Assembly (NCBI GenBank): GCA_041738275.1
Contig: JBGSQD010000169.1
Span: 9,410 to 73,409 of the forward strand
Reading direction: 5' to 3'
DNA: 64,000 nucleotides
Origin: JACPFJ01 sp041738275
GTDB taxonomy: Bacteria; Desulfobacterota; Desulfuromonadia; Geobacterales; Pseudopelobacteraceae
The notes below the pieces were generated by a model. That model was not told the DNA's origin. It did no database searches and saw nothing but the letters and a program-made list of their open reading frames with translations. The position numbers and the translations under genes are program-made. This document shows, in pieces, positions 41,930 through 48,756 of this stretch. Numbering within the stretch: the first letter of the stretch is position 1; each line of letters begins with the position of its first letter.

Positions 41930-43860
41930 TAGAATGACACCTTGACGCCGCCAAAGGCCGATATACCGGCAGTGCCGTAACCAGTAACCTCTTCGTAACT
42001 TTTGTCGAAAAGATTGTCCACCCGTCCGAAAACCTGGAGGTTTTTTGCAATGTCACAGGTCGCTGACAGGTTTACCAACATATACTCGCCCATTTTCAAG
42101 CGGGTAGATGCATAGGTGGTCGGGTCGTAGGCCTTGTCGAATCTGGTGCCGACATAGATGATCCCTAGATTCACGTTTGCATTTTTCAGAAAGCGATAGT
42201 TCCCGTCAAAACTGATTTTATTCTTGGGTCTCCGCAACAGCTCCAGCCCGGTTTCCTTGTCTTCTGTTTTGGTATAGGTATAGCCGACTCGTAGTGTAAG
42301 CTCATCCACGGGACGCGTGGCTGCGGTCAATTCAACACCTTGTGTCATGGCCCGACCGATGTTCTTGTATTTGGACAGGTTACTATCGAAGTTGATCAGG
42401 TCATCAAAGTCGTTATGAAAATACGTGGCTCCCATGGTCATTTTACCTCCAAGCAGGGACTGCTCGACGCCAACGTCCCACCCGGTATTCTTTTCCGGCC
42501 TCAGGTTCACATCGCCGTATGTTGGCTCAAAGAGTTGATAGAGTGATGGTGCTTTGAATGCTGTGCCATAGCTCCCCTTTACGATTGTATTGGTCTGCTT
42601 GACATTATAGGCGCTGGTAAGGCGGCAGGTTGCTTTCGATCCAAAGCGGCTGTGGTCATCAAGACGAACGCCCAGAGTTGTGAACCAGGCATCCCACAAC
42701 CGTACCTGATCCTGGAGATAATAACCGGTGGTATGGGCGGAATGTTCGTCCCAGGGGCTGCTGTATGGCCCCCAGGCGCTTTCAGAATAATAATTCGATT
42801 TGGCGTTTTCTTCCCTTCTCTCAATACCCAGGGTCAGAGAGTTGGTTTCATGGAGATGCAGAGTATGCTGCCAATCAACTGTGACGCTCTGACCATGGTA
42901 GGAGGCGCGTGAAAGGTCGCTGGGATGAGCCGTATCAGTGCCGTTATTAACATCCCGGTTCAGGTCGTTGAATGAAACTCCCAGTCGCTGTTCCCACTTG
43001 TTTTCGAACAGGGCAAGATCGGCCTGGCTTCTGAACGTGATTTGCTCCGTTTTTTGGATATAATTCGGGTCGTCGCCGCCAGCCCCGCCATTGTTGTCAA
43101 GATCGGCACGGGTCTTCAGATAGTTGACAATGAAATCAACGGAGAGGTTGCTGGTTGGCGTGATTCCCAGCCTGGTGTTAACCGAGGTATTCTGGTAACC
43201 ATCGTTCTCAGTGTTGCCCTGTTTTTTACCGGCGGCAGAGAAGCCGCCCGTATCGAAACGGGTCAGACCAAGCGAATAGTTGTACAGGTCGGTACCGCCG
43301 CTGATGCCGGCTTTTTCGGCTGCGGTGTAGAATGTTCCCCCCTGGGCGGAGAGGAAGCCGGTCGGTTTGCCATAGCCATACTTGGTGATGATGTTGATGA
43401 CTCCACCCATGGCGCGGGAACCGTACAATGTGCTCTGGGGACCACGCAGGACCTCGATCCGTTCGATATTGTCGGTGGGCAGGTTGGCGAAGTCATAACC
43501 TCCTCCAGGGGCAGACGGGTCGTTCAGTTCAATACCATCCAACAGCACCAGGGTATGTTCTGAATTGGCCCCTCGCATGAACACGGAGGTGTTGCTTCCT
43601 GGACCGCCATTCTGCACCACGTCAATGGATGGCACGCTGCGCAGCACGCCAAGCAGAAACTTTTGCTGACGTTGATCGATCTCTTTGGCCGTGATAACAG
43701 TTATGGAGCTTCCAACCTCACGTGTTGCCGTCTCCAGGCGGTTAGCAGTTACCACCACTTCTTCCAGTCTGGCAGTCTCCTCCTGGGCACCTGCAGTTGT
43801 ACAGAATGCCATCACCAAGCCAATCACCACACCACACTGCTGTCTGCTTCTTTTCCGCAT
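41929..43860 (-). CDS. btuB: TonB-dependent cobalamin receptor
   Basis: This 643-residue BtuB-like receptor has a signal peptide (ending AGA-QEE), the TonB box region LEEVVVTANRLE, a plug with VFMRGANSEHTLVLLDGIEL and IERIEVLRGPQSTLYG, and a barrel ending in FGGVKVSF. A cobalamin riboswitch lies directly upstream and the btuF-C-D genes follow, which makes corrinoid uptake firm. It has no TonB gene of its own and presumably uses one of the two others nearby. Confidence 0.9.
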   Translation of the reverse strand: MRKRSRQQCGVVIGLVMAFCTTAGAQEETARLEEVVVTANRLETATREVGSSITVITAKEIDQRQQKFLLGVLRSVPSIDVVQNGGPGSNTSVFMRGANSEHTLVLLDGIELNDPSAPGGGYDFANLPTDNIERIEVLRGPQSTLYGSRAMGGVINIITKYGYGKPTGFLSAQGGTFYTAAEKAGISGGTDLYNYSLGLTRFDTGGFSAAGKKQGNTENDGYQNTSVNTRLGITPTSNLSVDFIVNYLKTRADLDNNGGAGGDDPNYIQKTEQITFRSQADLALFENKWEQRLGVSFNDLNRDVNNGTDTAHPSDLSRASYHGQSVTVDWQHTLHLHETNSLTLGIERREENAKSNYYSESAWGPYSSPWDEHSAHTTGYYLQDQVRLWDAWFTTLGVRLDDHSRFGSKATCRLTSAYNVKQTNTIVKGSYGTAFKAPSLYQLFEPTYGDVNLRPEKNTGWDVGVEQSLLGGKMTMGATYFHNDFDDLINFDSNLSKYKNIGRAMTQGVELTAATRPVDELTLRVGYTYTKTEDKETGLELLRRPKNKISFDGNYRFLKNANVNLGIIYVGTRFDKAYDPTTYASTRLKMGEYMLVNLSATCDIAKNLQVFGRVDNLFDKSYEEVTGYGTAGISAFGGVKVSF

Positions 43861-43887
43861 GATATTCCTCCCTCGAAGTTACGAATG

Positions 43888-44036
43888 GAGCGGTATTCCG
43901 GCTTCGGGCCTCCTACTTGTCCGCCTTCCCAGGTTTCCCCAGTGGCTGGTGCCATGCCGTGGCATGGTTGGACGTTCGTTCCCTTTACGGCTGCGGGGCA
44001 GCGGGGGAATGGCTCCATCAGAGCGGCACCCCTCTT
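43888..44036 (-). promoter_or_regulatory. Cobalamin riboswitch upstream of btuB
   Basis: The minus strand shows the class landmarks in order: GGTGCC near the 5' end, CCGCTGCCCCGCAGCCGTAA, the B12-box AGCCACTGG followed by TGGGAAGGC, and CCGAAGCCGGAATACCG. There is no terminator between it and ATG 43860, 27 bp downstream, so control is probably at translation initiation (GGGAGGA). It should repress btuB-F-C-D when adenosylcobalamin is plentiful. Confidence 0.88.
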
Positions 44037-44066
44037 CCTCACTTCCATTCGGTTGAAAATATGAAA

Positions 44067-44897
44067 CTATTTTGCAGTTCCCTTCTTAAAGCCGTTCTGC
44101 TTACCCAATGCCTCGATTACTGCCTCATAAACAGCTTTGCCGATCAGTTCACCAATCCGGTTGTGTCCGCCTGTGTAGGTGACTTTTGGCCCCGTAGTTC
44201 CGCTGGTGACAATGATGCTGTCCGTGCCGGTTCCGGTTGCCTGAACAGTTTTGGTGTAGCTGCTCGGTATCCGCAAATCTTCAAAAGCGGCGGTCTTTGC
44301 TTCGGTTATGGTGATCAACGCTCTGGCCATGGCTCCATCGGTGAGCCGGGCATTGGTGAGGACAAGAATATTTACCGTCCCTTTCGGTTCCTCCTCCTCA
44401 ATGTAAGTACCTTCGTCAACGCCGGTCCGCTGGGCGTTTGTTTTTGCACCTGCGGTAACCAGGGCCGTGACGACGAATGGCTTGAAGGTTTTGGTAACAA
44501 CAGCAAGATTGTCCATGTCGGCTGCTGTTGACATCTGGGCGACTTCTTCCCGTTTCAGGCCGAGATCTTTGGCAATCTTTTCCTGGATTTTCCTGACATA
44601 AACATTGCCGCCAAATTCATGTTTTGTCTGCATCTCCTCATACATCTTCATCCACAGTTCAGGATGGGCTGCATGATTGATGGCTGCTTGCGCATCGACA
44701 AATCCGTCGGTTGTTGAAAGGGCGCGTCTTTTTCCGGGAAAGCGGATAATCAAGGTTTTTTCCCATAAACCATCCCGAGTTCCTTTGGTGACGGATGCTT
44801 TTGCACTCAAGTCCTGTGGCAGTGTGATGTCAGCCGCAAATACCAGTGAGGGGAATAGCAGGAGAGCGCCCAACATCCATCTGAAATATATCTTCAT
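44067..44897 (-). CDS. cbiZ: Adenosylcobinamide amidohydrolase with signal peptide
   Basis: This 276-residue CbiZ-family protein contains ALSTTDGFVDAQAAINHAAH, VVTKTFKPFVVTALVTAGAK and the conserved TYTGGHNRIGELIGKAVYEA. CbiZ removes the aminopropanol side chain of adenosylcobinamide or pseudocobalamin, so that corrinoids can be remodelled. The first 21 residues form a clear Sec signal peptide (MKIYFRWMLGALLLFPSLVFA is the whole of it, cleaved before ADI). This predicts a periplasmic enzyme, unlike the usual cytosolic or CbiZ-fusion forms. It has its own riboswitch and terminator upstream and lies just before the btuB riboswitch. Confidence 0.85.
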   Translation of the reverse strand: MKIYFRWMLGALLLFPSLVFAADITLPQDLSAKASVTKGTRDGLWEKTLIIRFPGKRRALSTTDGFVDAQAAINHAAHPELWMKMYEEMQTKHEFGGNVYVRKIQEKIAKDLGLKREEVAQMSTAADMDNLAVVTKTFKPFVVTALVTAGAKTNAQRTGVDEGTYIEEEEPKGTVNILVLTNARLTDGAMARALITITEAKTAAFEDLRIPSSYTKTVQATGTGTDSIIVTSGTTGPKVTYTGGHNRIGELIGKAVYEAVIEALGKQNGFKKGTAK

Positions 44898-44965
44898 CAG
44901 TTTCTCCGTTTATGTAGCTTGGTTTCCGGCCATATCGTCAAAGCAGAACGCAGTGATAAAGGCAC

Positions 44966-45004
44966 AAAAAAAGTCCGCCCCTGCAATCGCAGTAGCGGAC
45001 TTTT
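44966..45004 (-). terminator. Terminator of the cbiZ riboswitch
   Basis: On the minus strand a 10-bp stem AAAAGTCCGC / GCGGACTTTT with an inner CTGC-GCAG helix is followed by a run of T residues. It lies between the cobalamin riboswitch and the cbiZ start, and so is the expression platform of the switch. Confidence 0.85.
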
Positions 45005-45064
45005 CGTATTCAAAGTCAGATAATGGTTTCACTCTCCCTTTACCACGGGGAACTGTTGAGTGTT

Positions 45065-45215
45065 AAGATCATGGCAGGTCTTCTGGCTCGCGATTCATCC
45101 TCCGGGCGCCTTCCCGGTCTTTCGACCAGTGACATAATGCCCATCGTCCTCGCTTACAGCGGCGGGTCCGCGGGGGATTTTCACCCCTCTTCCCTATCAA
45201 GCCCTTGCGGGCACC
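45065..45215 (-). promoter_or_regulatory. Cobalamin riboswitch upstream of cbiZ
   Basis: The minus strand reads GGTGCCCGCAAGGGC, GGGAAGAGGGGTGAAAATC, CCGCCGCTGTAAGCGAGGACG, the B12-box GTCACTGG, CCGGGAAGGCG and finally GCGAGCCAGAAGACCTGCC, the standard order of the class. A TATAAA-like -10 on the minus strand is at 45239-45234. A rho-independent terminator follows, so this copy likely acts by transcription termination. Confidence 0.92.
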
Positions 45216-45305
45216 GTGATCCGATATTCAGTTTTTATACAAATAATGCCTGGTTTGGATAGCACGTCCTGACGTTAAGAGTCAAGGTGGATTGACGTGC
45301 AAATT

Positions 45306-45381
45306 TGGTGGGCACAGTTGGGATCGAACCAACGACCTGCCGATTAAGAGTCGGCTGCTCTACCAGCTAAGCTATGTGCCC
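45306..45381 (-). tRNA. tRNA-Lys (anticodon CTT)
   Basis: On the minus strand a complete cloverleaf runs from GGGCACATAGCTTAGC to TGTGCCCACCA, 76 bases including the encoded CCA. The 7-bp acceptor GGGCACA/TGTGCCC, the D-arm, the anticodon stem GCCGA/TCGGC with loop CTCTTAA (anticodon CTT), and the T-arm with GGTTCGATCC all pair. Confidence 0.95.
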
Positions 45382-45386
45382 CAAAA

Positions 45387-45806
45387 TCATTTGCCGCTCA
45401 AAGTCAATTCTTTATATGGCCAGCCCTGCATACCGTCTTCCAGGATGAAGATCCTTTTTTCTACGATCCCACTCAGTTTCAGGAAGTCATAGGCATTTTT
45501 GGCACCGCCACCACCCCGGGGACACACGATAACCACATCGTTGCGGGTTTCTGCAAGCTTTGGCAGAACTATATCCAGTTTCTGTTTATCATCTGCTGTC
45601 TTGACCGGATAGGCATTGGTTTCCAGGGACCCTTTGAAATGATGTTTCTGAAACTCCGCAGGAACCTGAATGTCGATAATCGCCATATCCTTTCCATTTA
45701 CAAGCCATTGCCGGAACTGGTCTGCTTCAACATAGTTGTAACCTCCTGCAATGGCGGCAGCGGTGCCTCCGATAAGCAGTATTACCAGCAAAATGATATG
45801 TTTCAT
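45387..45806 (-). CDS. Exported rhodanese-like protein
   Basis: This 139-residue protein has a signal peptide (ending AIA-GGY) and a single rhodanese domain: AIIDIQVPAEFQKHHFKGS, then the active-site loop VVIVCPRGGGGAKNAYDFL with the catalytic Cys. The loop is glycine-rich (CPRGGGG), as in some periplasmic sulfurtransferases of sulfur-respiring bacteria. A GGAGGGG site precedes the start. It ends only 5 bp from the tRNA-Lys 5' end. Confidence 0.85.
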   Translation of the reverse strand: MKHIILLVILLIGGTAAAIAGGYNYVEADQFRQWLVNGKDMAIIDIQVPAEFQKHHFKGSLETNAYPVKTADDKQKLDIVLPKLAETRNDVVIVCPRGGGGAKNAYDFLKLSGIVEKRIFILEDGMQGWPYKELTLSGK

Positions 45807-45838
45807 ATTCCCCTCCGGAAGTATTTGGATCAGTAAGG

Positions 45839-45867
45839 GGTATATGCGCCATTCACCGTATAGTCAA
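45839..45867 (-). promoter_or_regulatory. Predicted promoter of the rhodanese gene
   Basis: On the minus strand TTGACT (45867-45862) and TATACC (45844-45839) are separated by 17 bp, 33 bp before the rhodanese start. The remaining gap to 46059 is AT-rich and empty. Confidence 0.5.
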
Positions 45868-46059
45868 ATTCATAGAATTCATACAAATCTCTGGCGGCAT
45901 GGATAATTACGATATTGCGATTTTTGGTGAAGAAGGAAGGATGTTTGGATTTGCAGGTATCCATAAACTGATACATTAATTGTACAAGCTTAAATATTTA
46001 AAACATTACAGATTTTGCTTTTGACGCAATCGGAGTATCAACCAAGCACACCGCTTGCA

Positions 46060-48201
46060 TCAGACCTTGAAGCTGGAAATCTTATGGTAGAGCATTTCGG
46101 CCTGGTTGCCGAGTTTTGCAACTCCACTGTCCAATACCTTGGTGCCTTGATGTACGGCCGCTGCGGATTGCTGGATTCTTTCCACTGATTTTTCTATTTG
46201 TTTGCTGCCTTTAGTCTGTTCCATACCTGCTTGTTTGATCTGCTCGCTCATCTCAGAAACCTGCTGGACCATACTTCGTAGCTGGTGGCCTATATTAGTC
46301 TGTTCCTTCATGGATTTCATAACCTGCGCCGAGAATAACCTGACCTTGTCCGCTTCCTCCTGAATAGCCTCGCTTCCCTTGCGCTGCTGGTCCGTATTAT
46401 CGGCGATTGCGGTACTCATCTCGGAAATTTGCTCCATGGCCATGGAGATCATCTCGCTGCCTCGGGTTTGTTCCTTTGTGGCACGGGCAATCTCCGACAT
46501 CTGTTGTGCGCTGCGGTTGACACCAATTACGATCTTCTCAAGAATGGCGCCCGCTTGTCGAGAGAGCTGTTCGCCGTTTTTAATGCTCTCCGTTGCAGCT
46601 CCGATCGAGTTGACAGCCCTCGTGGTCTCACTCTTGACCCCTTTGATGACATCGGCAATCTCACGGGTGGAGCGGGTAGTTCGTTCTGCAAGCTGCTTGA
46701 TCTCCGCAGCCACTACTCCGAAGCTTCGGCCATGTTGTCCTGACTGTGCGGCGATGATGGAGGCGTTCAGGGCTAACAGGCTGGTCTGATGAGCAATGTC
46801 GTCAATGACGGTGACTATGGAGTCAATGCTCTTTGCCTTGTCGGAGAGGGCGCCAATCGATTCGGCAGTGATCTGCGAGGACTGAATGATCTTGCTGATT
46901 CCGTCGATGGTCGCTTCAACCGCATCTTTGCCGGTCTTGGCGTCGTTTCGAACCTGGTCAGAGATCAGGGCGCTCTCTTTAGCGGAATTTTCAATTTCAC
47001 GTATTGATGTATTGAATTCCGTAACAGATGAGGCGGTGGAGGAGGCTGTGAACTGCAGGGTCTGTACTCCGCTGTCTATCTGCCGAAGCGCTTTGCTCAT
47101 CTCGTCGATGGAAAAGCCGATATCGTCCACTGAAGAGGTTAGATGCTCCATATTTTGCGCAACCTCCGCTATGCTCACGGCTAGTTCCAATACCGAGGCA
47201 GAGCTTTCATCCACAGCAGAGTTGAGCCCTTTTACCTCTCCGTTAACATTCTCGATAAGCCGGGTTATCTCCGTTGATGAGTTGGATGTATCAAGAATAT
47301 CCGCTTGCTGCTGCTCTACAGAGATAACCATGGTGCCTGATGCTTGACTTATATCCAGGGCCGTAGTTGCAAGTTCACCGGATGTCGTGTTGATCAGGCC
47401 GATCATGGAACGGAGATTGGCAACCATAGTATTGAGAGATTTCCCCAGGCCGCCAACCTCGTCATCGTTAATTACGACAAGGGTCCTGGTCAGATCGCCA
47501 GATGATACTGCAGCGGCAAATTTCTGTCCTTCATCCACGGAGCGTTTGATGCCACGGCCGATTGTCCAGGCAAGAACGAGCATAGCGCAGGAAAAGAAAA
47601 CACCAGTCCCGAGAAGAATTTGATGTAGCATCTGAACCTTGGCCTTGAACGTATCAACATATAGTCCGCTGCCGATAATCCAACCCCATGGCTTGTAAAG
47701 CTTGACATAGGAAGTTTTCATAACCGGCAGTTCTTCTCCGGGCTTGGGCCACATGTAATCCACGAATCCCTCTCCCTGCTCCTTGCATGTTTTTACGAAA
47801 GCCATAAAGAGCAGCTTGCCGTTGGGATCCTTATAGCCTGCGACGTCGCTGCCATCCAATTCCGGTTTGGTGGGGTGCATAATCATGCGCGGCGTAAGAT
47901 CATTAATCCAGAAATACTCGTTTTTGCCGTAGCGCATCTGCTTGATGGAGGATTTAACATCCTTTTGAGCTTCTTCAAGGGATATGTGTCCGTCGGCAGA
48001 TGCTCGTGCACCTTCTACGATCTGTTGATATGCTACCTCAACCACGTTCCGGACCTTGTGCATTTCCTGTTCCATCAGCCAGGAAGATATGCGTGGAAGC
48101 ACAACCAGTTCGGTTCCGGCAACGATCAGAATCAGAGTGATTATGGGGATCAGCATGATCTTCCAGTGGATAGACCAGTTTCGGTAAGGCTTTATGGACA
48201 C
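46060..48201 (-). CDS. Methyl-accepting chemotaxis protein with single Cache domain
   Basis: This receptor of about 713 residues has a transmembrane helix (LIPIITLILIVAGTELVVL), a periplasmic single Cache (sCache_2) domain with YGKNEYFWINDLTPRMIMHP and GEGFVDYMWPKPGEE, a second helix, HAMP, and a long cytoplasmic signalling coiled coil. Its tip includes IAHQTSLLALNASIIAAQSG and GRSFGVVAAEIKQLAERT. GTG 48201 preceded by GAGGAGG is the best start; a longer frame to 48264 lacks a site. sCache_2 domains usually bind small organic acids; the ligand is unknown here. No che genes are nearby. Confidence 0.88.
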   Translation of the reverse strand: MSIKPYRNWSIHWKIMLIPIITLILIVAGTELVVLPRISSWLMEQEMHKVRNVVEVAYQQIVEGARASADGHISLEEAQKDVKSSIKQMRYGKNEYFWINDLTPRMIMHPTKPELDGSDVAGYKDPNGKLLFMAFVKTCKEQGEGFVDYMWPKPGEELPVMKTSYVKLYKPWGWIIGSGLYVDTFKAKVQMLHQILLGTGVFFSCAMLVLAWTIGRGIKRSVDEGQKFAAAVSSGDLTRTLVVINDDEVGGLGKSLNTMVANLRSMIGLINTTSGELATTALDISQASGTMVISVEQQQADILDTSNSSTEITRLIENVNGEVKGLNSAVDESSASVLELAVSIAEVAQNMEHLTSSVDDIGFSIDEMSKALRQIDSGVQTLQFTASSTASSVTEFNTSIREIENSAKESALISDQVRNDAKTGKDAVEATIDGISKIIQSSQITAESIGALSDKAKSIDSIVTVIDDIAHQTSLLALNASIIAAQSGQHGRSFGVVAAEIKQLAERTTRSTREIADVIKGVKSETTRAVNSIGAATESIKNGEQLSRQAGAILEKIVIGVNRSAQQMSEIARATKEQTRGSEMISMAMEQISEMSTAIADNTDQQRKGSEAIQEEADKVRLFSAQVMKSMKEQTNIGHQLRSMVQQVSEMSEQIKQAGMEQTKGSKQIEKSVERIQQSAAAVHQGTKVLDSGVAKLGNQAEMLYHKISSFKV

Positions 48202-48526
48202 TACTTCCTCCTCGAAATGAAGACAGTACCGAATATTGTGGCAAGTCCAATTTAGCAGACCCATTCATGAACATACAGTGAGATTAATTTAACTGTATTT
48301 AGTGGGTAAATGCTATATTTTTGGAGGAGCATAACACAGGTATTTTTGTCGTCAATTGAATTTGTACAGGGAGAGTTGCTACATAAGGTTTGATAAGAAC
48401 CGGGTGAATTGAAGGTTTGTTGTCCGCGCTTCAATATATCAATTGTTTTCGTCATATGTCGCTTGTTTTTCTTGTTTATGTGGTTAAATAACGACTTTGT
48501 GTATTTCTTTACTTCAATAAATAAAC

Positions 48527-48556
48527 TTGAATATGGAATGTAATCTGCTATATACT
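48527..48556 (+). promoter_or_regulatory. Predicted promoter of the riboswitch-controlled gene
   Basis: TTGAAT (48527-48532) and TATACT (48551-48556) are 18 bp apart, and the overlapping TATATA gives a 16-bp alternative. Transcription would begin near 48563, about 20 bases before the riboswitch. The rest of 48265-48526 is AT-rich without other features. Confidence 0.5.
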
Positions 48557-48584
48557 AAAAATATAAAAAAATATTATTGACCTT

Positions 48585-48670
48585 CTGATAAGCGATAAGA
48601 CTAAACCGTCAGCAATGGCGGGGCGGATAGCTTAGGGTCTCTCTGAGACAGCCGGGTGCCGAAATATCAG
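48585..48670 (+). promoter_or_regulatory. GEMM-I riboswitch, probably of the cyclic AMP-GMP (GEMM-Ib) subtype
   Basis: The segment folds as GEMM: P1 CTGATA / TATCAG closes the aptamer, the core CTAAACC follows, then a helix CCGTCA-GCAA-TGGCGG with a GNRA tetraloop. GGATAGCTTAGGGTCT and the closing arm AGACAGCCGGGTGCC complete it. Aligned by eye to the Vibrio Vc2 aptamer, the position equal to G20, which pairs with one base of the ligand, is A (AAGACTAAACC). Geobacter aptamers with A at this place are known to prefer 3',3'-cGAMP over c-di-GMP. The 3' side of P1 sits in the loop of the following terminator, so ligand binding should turn expression on. Confidence 0.85.
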
Positions 48671-48690
48671 TTTTCGGCACCCTTTTGTTT
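48654..48690 (+). terminator. Terminator forming the GEMM expression platform
   Basis: The stem GGGTGCCGAAA / TTTCGGCACCC (11 bp, loop TATCAGT) is followed by TTTTGTTT. Its left arm is the 3' end of the riboswitch core and its loop is the P1 3' strand, so the aptamer and terminator are mutually exclusive. It lies 67 bp before the coding region. Confidence 0.88.
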
Positions 48691-48756
48691 ATAATGCGCC
48701 GAAATGGGTCTTTGCCTTAACCGGATATATTCCGTGAAGGGCAGGGGAGTTTCGCC

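Noticed and set aside
45292..45492. Small plus-strand frame with GGHSWDRTNDLPIK
   Set aside because: This is the well-known false protein produced by translating a tRNA-Lys gene on the opposite strand.
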